A stretch of DNA of 64,000 nucleotides, taken from positions 4,278,001 through 4,342,000 of the forward strand of contig NZ_CP053697.2 of the NCBI RefSeq assembly GCF_013200955.2, given 5' to 3'. The notes beneath the pieces were generated by a model that worked only from the letters and a program-made list of their open reading frames with translations, was not told the DNA's origin and ran no database searches. Each line of letters begins with the position of its first letter. The stretch's first letter is position 1. Made by a program: the position numbers and the translations under genes. The stretch comes from Pseudomonas campi. Its GTDB lineage: Bacteria; Pseudomonadota; Gammaproteobacteria; Pseudomonadales; Pseudomonadaceae. Shown here piece after piece: positions 35,901-44,024 of the stretch.

Positions 35901-36473
35901 GTAGGGTTTCCCCAGGTGGCTGCGCAAAGCCTGGCGCAACGTGGCCGGGGTGACTTTCTGCTTGGCCAGGAAGCGCGCCCAGGCCGGGTCGGCCGCCGCC
36001 AGCACATGGCGCCAGGCATCGGCGAGCAGGGCGTCGAGCACCTCGCGGTCATCCTGAGTCAGCTCGCTGTCGAAGTCGCCACCGGCCTCGAACGCGGCGT
36101 CCTGCAGGGCGCGCTGGCAGAAGCCGTGGATGGTGAAGATGGCCGCCTCATCGAAACCGTGCACGGCCAGCAGCAGACGGCGGCGTGCCTCTGCGCCGGG
36201 ATGACGGCTATGCAGCTCGCTGAGGAATGGATCATTACTTGGCGTGCCTTCATAGAGCGCTAGCAGCTCGGCCAGGCGCGCGCGGATGCGCTCGCGCAGC
36301 TCGGCGGTGGCGGCGGTGGTGTAGGTAACCACCAGGATCTGGCTGACACTGAGCTGCTGCTCCAGCAGCAGGCGCGCGTACAGCGCGGTCAGGGTCCAGG
36401 TCTTGCCGGTACCGGCGCTGGCCTCGATCAGCGAGCGGCCGCTGAAGGAGGAGGTCTGCAGGTCGAGGCTCAT
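32931..36473 (-). CDS. recB: RecB, exodeoxyribonuclease V beta subunit
   Basis: The 1180-residue product has the full RecB length. It has SF1 Walker A EASAGTGKTWTLTALYARLL at about 17-36, the motif II stretch PLALIDEFQDTDPVQYQIFD, the helicase motif IV region FNFRSTPQLIDAL and the C-terminal nuclease motif GRWYILDYKSNWLG with the catalytic Asp and Lys. It combines 3'-5' helicase and nuclease activities for recombinational repair and phage DNA degradation. It is separated from recC by an inserted fic gene (42 bp from the fic stop). Confidence 0.96.
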   Translation of the reverse strand: MSLDLQTSSFSGRSLIEASAGTGKTWTLTALYARLLLEQQLSVSQILVVTYTTAATAELRERIRARLAELLALYEGTPSNDPFLSELHSRHPGAEARRRLLLAVHGFDEAAIFTIHGFCQRALQDAAFEAGGDFDSELTQDDREVLDALLADAWRHVLAAADPAWARFLAKQKVTPATLRQALRSHLGKPYLRIEPREPLSGDELNAASSAWERAEQLWREQGAAFVALLREHGGLSQSTHKLGKLPVWTAELDAYLADPAALFEQPDGLVKFGAAALHKATKKGFDAPQGALAEAFDLLAEALGVAVPAGRQRLIALQVELLDKLNAELPARKAAQRLLAFDDLLNRLNEALHGPAGGDLAMTLRTQYPLALIDEFQDTDPVQYQIFDRIYREGGDLCFVGDPKQAIYAFRGADLATYLTARDAAARRYDLPFNFRSTPQLIDALNCLFDRPQPFAEQGLDYPRVSAGKKSRADLVLPDEANGAPLALVWLGDDGLNKGRAGEIAAIDTAQRIAGLLAASGEGRAYFDDKGVRSPLRGGDIAVLVASHREAASIAEELAARGVPSVRRGRDSVWHSEEAAELAAVLAAYAEPGREGVLRYALASRLLGRDAAQLARCQDDERAWDKERADAEQYHQLWQQHGFMRVFRAWLDQEQVAERLLAGIDGERRLTNLLHLAELLQTESLQRPGLEALLAWFHGQRGSEGAGEDALLRLESDAERVQIVTIHTSKGLEYPLVFCPFLWDGRLLGQHTDSARCHDEHGQPLLDLGSARLDERLQTARREQFAEKLRLTYVALTRAEHRLWLHWGPVAVPKPKKDGGLPDEGLHSSALAWLLHGRELGGADALAELAGHLNDKSAGALASELDQLAEGSTGMIARVPLLNREANAAGEQRAAPPARLQQFQRSLHSAWRIGSFSGLAAGMHMEAPDRDGLVMPDASEPGSGFFAFPRGARAGTCLHAILEDWARGKAPLADLVEPALSAHGISAELWTAIASAHLQQVLDSDLDGSGLTLSSLQAARRLPELGFTFPVADLDVQRLRAILVDPAMGLAEPLRQAAERLEFDSLKGFLKGFIDLTFEHDGRWYILDYKSNWLGPDASHYGGERLLQALAGEHYYLQYLIYLVALRRFLRQRLADFDNAQLGGAYYLFLRGMPQAGVYFARPSDELLDALDQLFAEGQ

Positions 36474-36515
36474 GCGTCCAACCCTTGCGGTGAAGTCGCG
36501 CAGCAGGGCTTGGCA

Positions 36516-37613
36516 TCAATCATCACGCAGGTTCTCCCCGGTCAGAATCGCATTGAGGCCGAGGTTGATGTAGTAGTTGCAGCGCCCCACTTTGCGCTTC
36601 TCGACAAAGCCGCTGGCAGCCAGGGCATCCAGGTACTTGGTCGCGGTCAGGCGGGAGACCTTGAGGTCACGCATGACGAAATCGATCTTGGTGTAGGGGT
36701 GGGTGAACAGGTTGTTGATCAGATCCTGGCTGTAGAACTTGTGCTGGTCGCGGATACGGTGCTTGTAGTCCATCAGCACCTGTTTGATGGCCTGGATGGT
36801 TTCTATCGCCTGGCGTGCCGTGTCCTCGATCGCGGTGAGCATGAACAGCACCCAGTCCTCCCAGCAGTCCTGCTCGCGCACCGCCTGCAGCAGGCGGTAG
36901 TACTCCGCCTTGTGCCGCACGATGTAACGGCTCAGGTAGAGCACCGGGATATCCAGCAGGCCGCACTTGAGCAGGTAGAGCACATTGACGATGCGCCCGG
37001 CGCGGCCATTGCCATCGTAGAACGGGTGGATGCTCTCGAACTGATGATGGATCAGCGCCATCTTCACCAGCGGATCGGCATCGAAACGCTCATCGTCGTT
37101 GATGAATTGCTCCAGATCGCGCATCAGTTCGACCACCTCGGTAGCCGACTGCGGCGGGGTATAAACGACCCGGCCATGGCCATCCTTCAGCGTGGTGCCT
37201 GGCAGGCAACGCAGGCCGGCATTGTTGCGCTCCAGCTCGGCCTGAATCTCGATGATCTGGTTGGTGGTCAGCAGGCCGGTTTTGCTGACGCCGGCAAAAC
37301 CGATGCGCAGCGCCTGCCGATAACGCAGTACCTCCTTGGCCGCCAGATTGTCACCGGACTCGGGGAAAGCATCGTCACGAAACAGGTCGTCATGGGTGGT
37401 GACGATGTTCTCGATGGCGGAGCTGTCCTTGGCCTCCTGCATACCCAGGGTATTGATCAGGATGCCCTGGTGCGGGATAGACGACGCCACGCCCTTGAGC
37501 TCGGCCAGCATACGGCTGGTGGTGTTGAGCCTCTTCAGGATGGCGCGGGTCTCGAATCGTTCGGGGGCGAGGAGCTGTAGCGCCTGCATGTCAGCCATCC
37601 TGATGTTCATCAT
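36516..37613 (-). CDS. Fic family protein with C-terminal winged helix, inside the rec operon
   Basis: The product (about 365 residues) has the Fic active-site motif HPFYDGNGRAGR (histidine near residue 200), complete for AMP transfer. An N-terminal inhibitory motif SSAIEN (about residue 63) marks it as class II, where the glutamate blocks ATP's gamma-phosphate position. The C-terminal 80 residues contain a winged-helix-like segment, SRLTATKYLDALAASGFVEK. The frame extends to a GTG at 37652, but the promoter found at 37657-37685 puts the transcript start near 37650, so an ATG at 37613 (others at 37610, 37598, 37589) is more likely. The gene sits between recC and recB on the same strand. It is AT-richer at its 5' end than the rec genes, suggesting insertion. 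Possible roles are modification of a RecBCD subunit or another target. Confidence 0.9.
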   Translation of the reverse strand: MMNIRMADMQALQLLAPERFETRAILKRLNTTSRMLAELKGVASSIPHQGILINTLGMQEAKDSSAIENIVTTHDDLFRDDAFPESGDNLAAKEVLRYRQALRIGFAGVSKTGLLTTNQIIEIQAELERNNAGLRCLPGTTLKDGHGRVVYTPPQSATEVVELMRDLEQFINDDERFDADPLVKMALIHHQFESIHPFYDGNGRAGRIVNVLYLLKCGLLDIPVLYLSRYIVRHKAEYYRLLQAVREQDCWEDWVLFMLTAIEDTARQAIETIQAIKQVLMDYKHRIRDQHKFYSQDLINNLFTHPYTKIDFVMRDLKVSRLTATKYLDALAASGFVEKRKVGRCNYYINLGLNAILTGENLRDD

Positions 37614-37656
37614 CTGTAAAACAAACAGACGGTTGCTATAAGGGTTAAGCACTATA

Positions 37657-37685
37657 TGTATAGATAAGCGCTATTTTCTATACAA
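37657..37685 (-). promoter_or_regulatory. Putative sigma-70 promoter with overlapping dyad for fic
   Basis: On the minus strand TTGTAT (37685-37680) and TATACA (37662-37657) are spaced by exactly 17 bp. The spacer and flanks form an imperfect dyad, tatagata-AGCGCT-attttctata (37659-37682), a plausible operator for the C-terminal winged helix of the Fic protein. The region is strikingly AT-rich compared with the GC-rich rec genes. Confidence 0.65.
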
Positions 37686-37757
37686 ATTACCAGCCATCTG
37701 CATAGCGCGTGGCCCGTTTCGTTACAGGTCCGCCCAGGCATCCAGGTGCATGCCCCG

Positions 37758-40700
37758 TCACTCCTCGTCATCCGCGGCCAGGGCCAACAGCGCCGGGCCG
37801 AGCAGTTGTTCGGCCAGTTGCTCGAAGCGCTCGCCGAGCGGATCGCGCTCGCGGAAGGCCAGGGCGTTCCAGGGGTCGAAAGCCTCGCCGGGGATCGGGT
37901 TGAAGTCGGCGCCGAGCCAGGCGCTCTGCGCATTGGCGCGTGCCACCTCGATGGGTTCTTTCTTGCTGCGCGCGCTGGGGGTGACCAGCGCCTTGGCGAA
38001 TTCGTAACTGCTGCGCGGCAGGAACGGCAGCGGCGCGCTGAGCGCCTCGCGGTAGGCGGCCAGCCAGGGCTCCAGCAGCTCGCGCGGACTGGCCAGGGCG
38101 CCGAGCTGCCAGTCGCCGGCCGGGCTAACCAGTAGGCTGTCGCGGGCGATGCCGTCGCTGGCGGCGACATTCAGCAGCAGGTGACGCAGCCAGAAGCCGG
38201 GCAGGTCCCAGGCGCTCGGCGCATTCAGTCGCCAGTCGAACAGGCCGGCACTGGTCACGCCGTCCAGCCAGCCATGCAGGCGCACGCCGGCCAGGGTGAT
38301 ATCCACCAGCAGCGGTTGCGGCGCTTCCTCGGGGCGCGCCTCGAACAGCCGCGGGGCGAAGGCGCGTACCGGGCCGCGCAGCTTGCCCCACAGAGCGTGG
38401 CCCAGCTCGCCGGTGGGCAGCCAGCCGGCGGCGCGGGCGATGCGCCGTTCCTGTTGCTCACTCCAGTCGCGCTCCACCGCCTGCAGGGCCAGGTGGCGCA
38501 GGCCGCGGCGGGCCGGGCCTTCGAGGGCGAAAGGCTCGTCGGCGGCGATGGCTTCCTCGGCGTCGGCCAGGCGCAGGCCGAGGCGCTGTTCGAGGAGGAA
38601 ACGCGCCGGGTTACGGAAGCACAGCAGCAACTGCGCCGGCTCGATGGTTAGCCAGTCCTCGCCCGGCTCTGGCAGCTGGCTGATGAACGGCGGCGGGGTC
38701 AGCAGCGGTGCCTCGGCCAGGCGCTGGGCGGCGCGGAACCAGGAACTGGCGAAGCCCAGTTGCTGGCCGGTCTGCTGGAAGTTTCCGGGGGCAAAGGGCT
38801 GCAGCGGGTGGGCGACGGTGATCGCGGCGCTGGCTTTCTGCTCTGGTGGGAGCGAGCTCTGCTCGCGAAGCGCTTGCTCGGCCTGGGTTCGCGAGCAGAG
38901 CTCGCTCCTACAAACAGCCGTGATGTCGACGGCTTCGAGCAGTTCGCTGACCAGCACCGAAGGCGGCAGCACCGCGTTGTCGCGCGGGTCGCGGCCGACG
39001 TAGCTGAGGTACAGGCCGTCGCGTGCCGAGAGCAGGGTTTCCAGCAGCAGGTAGCGGTCGTCCAGGCGCCGCGCGCGGTCGCCACGCCGCGGCTTGTGGC
39101 TGATCAGGTCGAAGCCGGCCGCCGGAGTACGCCGCGGCAGGGCGCCGTCGTCCAGGCCGAGCAGGCAGACCAGGCGGAACGGCAGGCTGCGCATCGGCAC
39201 CATGGTGCAGAAGGTCACCGCGCCGGTGAGAAAGCCCGAGGCACCACCGCCGGCTTCCAGCGCCGTGCCGAGCTGCTGGCGTACCAGGGCCAGCTCCAGC
39301 GGCCGCACGATGCCGGCATCCGCAGCCTGGCGGGCGAGGGCGGCGCAGGCCTGGCTGAGCAGGAGCAAGGTATCGCCGGCTTCGCGCTCGTCGAACAGGC
39401 TGTCGATCAGCGCCTGCAGATCCAGCGCCCAGTCGGCCAGCGGGCGCGGCCGCTGCAGGCTCTCGGCCAGGCCGGCGAGTTTGCCGACGAAGGCGCACAG
39501 GCGGCCGAGCAGCTGACCACGCGCACCTTCCAGGGCGTCCAGCGGCAGGCTGTCGCCAAGCAGGGGAATGCCGTCGCCAGCCAGTTGCGGTGGCGCGGCG
39601 AAGCCCAGCAGCAGGCGGTCGAGGCCCTGGGCCCAGGTGAAGGCGTTGTCCGCCGGCAGGCCGAGGGCGGCATGGTGGCCGGCGTCGCGGCCCCAGCGCA
39701 CGCCGGCGTCACGCAGCCAGTCGCGCAGCAGCGGCAGGTCTTCCTGCTCGATGCCGGCGCGGCGGGCGATGGCCGGCTGCTCCAGCCAGGCGAGGATTTC
39801 CTCGGCGGCGAAGCGGCTCTCGGGCAAAGCGAGCAGGTCGACAAAGGCTTCCAGCAGCGGCAGCTCGGCACGCAGGCTGCGGTCGGCCAGGCTGAAGGGG
39901 ATACGTGGCGCGCCTTCGCGCGGGGCGAACACGGCTTCGATGTAAGGGGCGTAGCGCTCGATATCCGGGGTCAGCACCACCACCTGATCCGGCGTCAGGC
40001 TGGGCTCGGCTTTGAGGCGGGCGAGCAGCTGGTCATGCAGGATTTCCACTTCGCGCAGCGGCGAGTGAGCGATATGCAGCTCCAGCGAACGGTCGTCTTC
40101 GCGCAGCTCGATGCGCTCGTCCGCACTACGCGTTCTGAGCCGCAGGATATCGTGCTGCAGGGCGTGCAGCAGGCTGTCGTCGACCAGGTCGGCGTCTTCG
40201 CTGTACAAACCGGTTTCCTGCCCGCCTTCGGCCGAGGCCAGGCTGAACAGGCTGTCGAAAAAGTCGCGGCCCTGCTTGCCGAGGCTGGCCAGCAGCGGGT
40301 GGCCAACATCCAGATACCACTCGTCCGGGCTCATCGCTTGAGCAACCGCTGCGCTGTGGGGCTGCTTGGCCAGCTCACGGATATCGCGAATCTCGCCCCA
40401 GGCCTCGCGGCACGGGTTGAGCGCAAAGATCACCACCTCGGTATGCCGCGCCAACCCCTCAAGCACGCGCAGGTGATGGGGGGCCAGCGCACTGATGCCG
40501 AACACCAGCAGGCGCTCGGGCAGCCCGGCAAGCGGTGCGGGGTCGTACAGGCGCTGCAGCAAGTCATCGAGCAGACGCGCCCGGTGCGGGTGGCCGTCGG
40601 CGGTGAGTTCGCGCCAGAGCAGGGCCTGCCAGGCTTCGTCGGCGCCGAGGTCGCACAGTTCGCCACGTTCCCAGGCGGCCAGCCAGTCGTCGCGATAGAG

Positions 40701-41111
40701 CAGGTACTGGTCGAACACGTCGGCGATGCGGCTGGCCAGGGACAACCGCCGGCGTTCGTCGCCACCCTCCAGATAGCGTTGCAGGCGTTCGGCGCGCTCA
40801 AGGTTGGCCGGCTCGCATAGCCAGTCATAGAGGCGCCAGCTCAGGGTCAGCGGGGTGAAGGCGGACTGCTCCGGCAACTGGCCGAGCACCAACCGCGACA
40901 GCTCCCAGACGAAGGCCGAGGGCAACTGCACTTCCAGCTGCATGGCGATGCCCTGTTCGCGCGCCAGCTGCAGGGTCAGCCAGCGGCCGATGCCCTGGCT
41001 CGGCACCACCACCCGCGCCGGAGCGAAGGGGTCGCGTTGCGGCTGAGCGAGCAGGCTCGTGGCCAGGGCGCCGAGGGTTTCCAGGTCGGGGGCGTGGAAG
41101 AGGTTGAGCAT
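37758..41111 (-). CDS. recC: RecC, exodeoxyribonuclease V gamma subunit
   Basis: The 1117-residue product is full length for RecC (E. coli 1122). It shows FHAPDLETLGALATSLLAQP and VVPSQGIGRWLTLQLARE at the N-terminus and the Chi-scanning region with PVVVLTP-like strands (DQVVVLTPDIERYAPYIEAV). It opens the recC-(fic)-recB-recD unit. A 64-bp REPIN (38847-38910) lies inside the frame without breaking it and contributes about 21 extra residues near residue 735-755. A divergent promoter region of 199 bp separates it from the next gene on the right. Confidence 0.95.
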   Translation of the reverse strand: MLNLFHAPDLETLGALATSLLAQPQRDPFAPARVVVPSQGIGRWLTLQLAREQGIAMQLEVQLPSAFVWELSRLVLGQLPEQSAFTPLTLSWRLYDWLCEPANLERAERLQRYLEGGDERRRLSLASRIADVFDQYLLYRDDWLAAWERGELCDLGADEAWQALLWRELTADGHPHRARLLDDLLQRLYDPAPLAGLPERLLVFGISALAPHHLRVLEGLARHTEVVIFALNPCREAWGEIRDIRELAKQPHSAAVAQAMSPDEWYLDVGHPLLASLGKQGRDFFDSLFSLASAEGGQETGLYSEDADLVDDSLLHALQHDILRLRTRSADERIELREDDRSLELHIAHSPLREVEILHDQLLARLKAEPSLTPDQVVVLTPDIERYAPYIEAVFAPREGAPRIPFSLADRSLRAELPLLEAFVDLLALPESRFAAEEILAWLEQPAIARRAGIEQEDLPLLRDWLRDAGVRWGRDAGHHAALGLPADNAFTWAQGLDRLLLGFAAPPQLAGDGIPLLGDSLPLDALEGARGQLLGRLCAFVGKLAGLAESLQRPRPLADWALDLQALIDSLFDEREAGDTLLLLSQACAALARQAADAGIVRPLELALVRQQLGTALEAGGGASGFLTGAVTFCTMVPMRSLPFRLVCLLGLDDGALPRRTPAAGFDLISHKPRRGDRARRLDDRYLLLETLLSARDGLYLSYVGRDPRDNAVLPPSVLVSELLEAVDITAVCRSELCSRTQAEQALREQSSLPPEQKASAAITVAHPLQPFAPGNFQQTGQQLGFASSWFRAAQRLAEAPLLTPPPFISQLPEPGEDWLTIEPAQLLLCFRNPARFLLEQRLGLRLADAEEAIAADEPFALEGPARRGLRHLALQAVERDWSEQQERRIARAAGWLPTGELGHALWGKLRGPVRAFAPRLFEARPEEAPQPLLVDITLAGVRLHGWLDGVTSAGLFDWRLNAPSAWDLPGFWLRHLLLNVAASDGIARDSLLVSPAGDWQLGALASPRELLEPWLAAYREALSAPLPFLPRSSYEFAKALVTPSARSKKEPIEVARANAQSAWLGADFNPIPGEAFDPWNALAFRERDPLGERFEQLAEQLLGPALLALAADDEE
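38847..38910. repeat. REPIN inserted within the recC coding sequence
   Basis: Left arm tgggagcgagctctgctcgc (continuing gaa) at 38847-38869 and right arm ttcgcgagcagagctcgctc (continuing cta) at 38888-38910 are inverted copies matching at 22 of 23 positions, with an 18-base spacer. This is the GGGAGCGAG-type REP of pseudomonads, normally extragenic. Confidence 0.9.
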
Positions 41112-41310
41112 GGGGCGGCCAGGCAGTTTGCAAAGAGCGTCAGGTTACCAGCAAGGCGCCGGAGCGAGCACGATGAAAGCGTGGCAACGGCGCCTACCCT
41201 GCGAGAACGGCAAGCGATCGGCGGCAACCCTGGCCTTGACTCAGGTCAAAGTCAGCTGGCCAGAGGCCACCTAAAGTGGCACCACGAAAACCAGCGCGCG
41301 TCCCGCAGTC
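41112..41310. promoter_or_regulatory. Divergent promoter region of recC and the 103-residue gene
   Basis: This 199-bp gap must hold promoters in both directions. No confident consensus hexamers or dyad were recognised. Confidence 0.35.
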
Positions 41311-41622
41311 ATGCCGCGAACGACCCCCAGCATCCTGATCACCCATGGCGACCCCCAGATGGCCTGCCGCGTGCGGCGTCTGCTGCACAGCGACGGGCTG
41401 GACTGCGCCGTGCTGGCACGCGCGCAAGACTGCAGCCAGGCGCCGCTGTGCGGTTGGCTGCAGGACCAGCCGCTGCCGGCCCACGCCGCCCTGCATGCCG
41501 GCCTGGCCGATGCCATCGAGGTGCTCGAACGCTCCCGGCATGCCTTCAAGTCGCGCGAGCTGGCGGATCTGCGCCAGCGTCTGCAACAGCTGTTAGGCGA
41601 ATTGTCAGCACCCACGCAATAA
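41311..41622 (+). CDS. Conserved-looking hypothetical protein, 103 residues
   Basis: The frame starts with ATG and has no signal peptide or membrane segment. ILITHGDPQMACRVRRLLHS at the start resembles the first strand-helix of a response-regulator-like fold, but the acidic residues of a receiver domain are missing. The C-terminus (SRELADLRQRLQQLLGELS) is a probable helix. Codon use is like the neighbours, supporting a real gene. It lies upstream of a structured leader and a c-di-GMP enzyme. The function is unknown. Confidence 0.6.
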   Translation: MPRTTPSILITHGDPQMACRVRRLLHSDGLDCAVLARAQDCSQAPLCGWLQDQPLPAHAALHAGLADAIEVLERSRHAFKSRELADLRQRLQQLLGELSAPTQ

Positions 41623-41640
41623 GGTAGAACAGACCGCAGT

Positions 41641-41750
41641 AGGTTCCGCCACCCGCGGAGACCGGCTTTGCCGGGCAGGACACATGGGCCTGCAAGACGA
41701 AGCGCCGCGACACCGCGTTCCCCGAGAACGCGGCGTCCGGCGCTTTTTTT
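41641..41750 (+). ncRNA. Structured leader or small RNA ending in a terminator
   Basis: Three short hairpins are visible: tccgc/gcgga (41645-41659), ccggc/gccgg (41662-41674) and gcagg/cctgc with loop ACACATGGG (41675-41693). These lead into a strong terminator at 41701-41750. The terminator ends 30 bases before the ATG of the c-di-GMP enzyme, too little room for a complete promoter, so transcripts of that gene probably pass through it. Either an attenuator or a 3' UTR/sRNA of the upstream gene is possible. GGA triplets at hairpin 1 and hairpin 3 would fit RsmA/CsrA binding. It does not match the c-di-GMP-I, TPP or cobalamin consensus that I know. Confidence 0.45.
41701..41750 (+). terminator. 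Strong intrinsic terminator in front of the c-di-GMP gene
   Basis: Outer arms gcgccg/cggcgc enclose an inner stem ccgcgttc/gaacgcgg with a short cccga loop, followed directly by seven T (41744-41750). Confidence 0.9.
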
Positions 41751-41780
41751 ATGCCCGCAATAAAACAACAGGGAGGACAT

Positions 41781-44024
41781 ATGGGCCCGATTGCAGCACT
41801 CCAGGAACTGATGCGGCGCATCGGTCTGGATCAGGCCGAGGCCGATGAGCGCTGCCGCCTGCTCGACTGGCAGGCCGCCGATGCGGCACGCCTGAGCGCC
41901 GCGGCCGAGACCATGGCACCGGCGCAACAGGCCTTCGTCGAGCGGCTCTACCAGCACCTGGGCGAGTTCCCCGGTCCGGCCAGCCTGCTCAGCAACGAAG
42001 CCACCCTGGGCCGCCTCAAGCACAGCCAGCTGGACTACTACCAGCGCCTGTGGCGTGGCCCCTATGACGGCGACTACCTGGCCAGCCGCCTGCGCATCGG
42101 CCTGATTCACCAGGTCGCCGGGGTGGAGTTGAAGTGGTACCTGGGTGGCTACCGCCTGTACCTCGACTCGATGCTCACCGAGCTGTTCCCCGATGACGCC
42201 CAGCGCACCTTGTACGCCAGCCTGCTGAAGGCGGTGTTCTTCGACATGACCCTGGCCATCGACACCTACAGCGCCGCCCAGCGCAAGGCCCTGGAAGACA
42301 GCGAGGCGCGTTTCGCCCGCGCCCTGCGCGGGGCCAATGACGGCATCTGGGACTGGCACCTGGAGCACGACCGGCTGTACGTCTCCGAACGCTGGGCGGG
42401 CATGCTCGACCTCAGTCGCGACAGCCTCGGCGAAGGCAGCGCCAGCTGGTTTTCGCGGGTTCACCCGGACGACCTGCCCGGCCTGCGCCAGGCCATCGAC
42501 GCGCACCTCAGCGGTGCCAGCGCCCTGGTGCACCACGAGTACCGCATGCGCCGCAACGGCGGCGACTACCTGTGGGTGCTGGTGCGCGGCGTGGCGCAAA
42601 GCGATGCCGATGGGCAACGCCGTATCGCCGGCTCGCAGAGCGATATCAGCGCGCGCAAGGCGGTCGAGCAGCAGCTGCGCCACGCCGCCCGCCACGACCC
42701 GCTGACCGGCCTGGGCAACCGCCTGCGTCTCGACGAGCTGCTGGCGCAGGCGCTGCAGCAACTGGGCAAGGTCGGTGCGCGCCAGGCGGCCCTGCTGTTC
42801 ATCGACCTCGACCGCTTCAAGCTGATCAACGACAGCCTCGGCCATGCCTGTGGCGACCAGGTGCTGGTCGAGGTCGGCCGGCGCCTCAGCCAGTGCCTGC
42901 GCCCCGGCGACCACCTGTGCCGTTTCGGTGGCGACGAGTTCGTCGTGCTGCTCTGCGACCTGGCCTGCGCCAGCGACGCCGAGCAGGTCGCCCAGCGCAT
43001 GCTCGACAGCCTGCACCTGCCGCTGCACCTGGCCGAGCAGACCCTGGTGGTCAGCGCCAGCATCGGCATTGCCGCGCTGCAGGCCAGCGATGCCTCGCAG
43101 GATGCCCTGCAGGCCGCCGACCTCGCCCTGTACCGCGCCAAGCAGGCCGGCAAGGCGCAGTTCGCCCGCTACAGCGCCGAGCTGCAGACCAGCGCGCGGC
43201 ATCAGCTGGAGCTGGAAAGCGCCCTCGGCCAGGCCCTGGAGCGCGACGAATTCGTCCTGCACTACCAGCCGATCTACCGCATCGACCAGGACCGGCCGCA
43301 GCTGGTCGGCGTCGAGGCCCTGCTGCGCTGGCGTCAGGACGGCGCGCTGGTGCCGCCGCAGGAGTTCATCGCCTCGCTGGAAGAGTCCGGCGAGATTCTC
43401 CGCGTCGGTGACTGGGTGCTCGAGCAGGCCTGTCGCCAGGTGCGCGCCTGGCAACTGGCCGGGCAGGCGCAGCTGCGCTGCTCGGTGAACCTGTCCAGTC
43501 GCCAGTTGCAGCAGGACGACTTTGTTGCCCGGCTCACCGAGATCCTCCAAGGCAGCGGCCTGCCGCCGGCCAGCCTGATTCTCGAGATCACCGAGAGCCA
43601 GCTGATGCAGGACTGCACCGCCACCCTGATCACCCTGCGCGAACTGGCCAGCCTCGGCGTGCGCCTGGCCCTCGACGATTTCGGCACCGGCTATTCCTCG
43701 CTCGGCTACCTCAAGCGCTTCCCCCTGCACATCCTCAAGGTGGACAGGAGCTTCATCGACGGCGCCCCGCAGGATGCCGAGCTGGGCGCGATCAGCAGGG
43801 CGATCATCGGCCTCGGCCATAGCCTCGGTCTGGAGGTGGTCGCCGAGGGCGTGGAACAGGCCGCGCACCTCGACTTCCTGCGCCAGGAAAGCTGTCGCCT
43901 GGCCCAGGGCTACTGGTTCAGCCGGCCCTGCGCGGCCAACGAACTGGAGCGCCTGTTCGACCAGACCATCCCCCCCGTGAATCACGCCAGCCAGTCGGCG
44001 CATAGCAAGGAGCTCAGCCCATGA
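41781..44024 (+). CDS. Globin-coupled PAS-GGDEF-EAL c-di-GMP enzyme
   Basis: The 747-residue protein has four modules. Residues 1-165 look like a protoglobin sensor (heme histidine candidate in RIGLIHQVAGVELKWYLGGY). Residues 170-295 form a PAS domain (LRGANDGIWDWHLEHDRLYV). Residues 300-465 are a GGDEF domain with intact GGDEF (about 382) and the inhibitory I-site RPGD five residues before it. Residues 475-735 are an EAL domain with VGVEALLRW and ALDDFGTGYSSLGYLKRFP. Both catalytic domains look competent, so it could make and break c-di-GMP in response to oxygen or NO. ATG 41781 is preceded by GGAGG. Its stop overlaps the start of the next gene (ATGA), so it is coupled to a chemotaxis transducer. 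Confidence 0.93.
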   Translation: MGPIAALQELMRRIGLDQAEADERCRLLDWQAADAARLSAAAETMAPAQQAFVERLYQHLGEFPGPASLLSNEATLGRLKHSQLDYYQRLWRGPYDGDYLASRLRIGLIHQVAGVELKWYLGGYRLYLDSMLTELFPDDAQRTLYASLLKAVFFDMTLAIDTYSAAQRKALEDSEARFARALRGANDGIWDWHLEHDRLYVSERWAGMLDLSRDSLGEGSASWFSRVHPDDLPGLRQAIDAHLSGASALVHHEYRMRRNGGDYLWVLVRGVAQSDADGQRRIAGSQSDISARKAVEQQLRHAARHDPLTGLGNRLRLDELLAQALQQLGKVGARQAALLFIDLDRFKLINDSLGHACGDQVLVEVGRRLSQCLRPGDHLCRFGGDEFVVLLCDLACASDAEQVAQRMLDSLHLPLHLAEQTLVVSASIGIAALQASDASQDALQAADLALYRAKQAGKAQFARYSAELQTSARHQLELESALGQALERDEFVLHYQPIYRIDQDRPQLVGVEALLRWRQDGALVPPQEFIASLEESGEILRVGDWVLEQACRQVRAWQLAGQAQLRCSVNLSSRQLQQDDFVARLTEILQGSGLPPASLILEITESQLMQDCTATLITLRELASLGVRLALDDFGTGYSSLGYLKRFPLHILKVDRSFIDGAPQDAELGAISRAIIGLGHSLGLEVVAEGVEQAAHLDFLRQESCRLAQGYWFSRPCAANELERLFDQTIPPVNHASQSAHSKELSP

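Noticed and set aside
36516..37613. Doc/Phd-type toxin-antitoxin pair
   Set aside because: The protein is long, has its own class II inhibitory motif and no small antitoxin gene is next to it.
41641..41700. c-di-GMP-I (GEMM) riboswitch in front of the GGDEF-EAL gene
   Set aside because: The conserved GEMM blocks are not present; only generic hairpins are seen.
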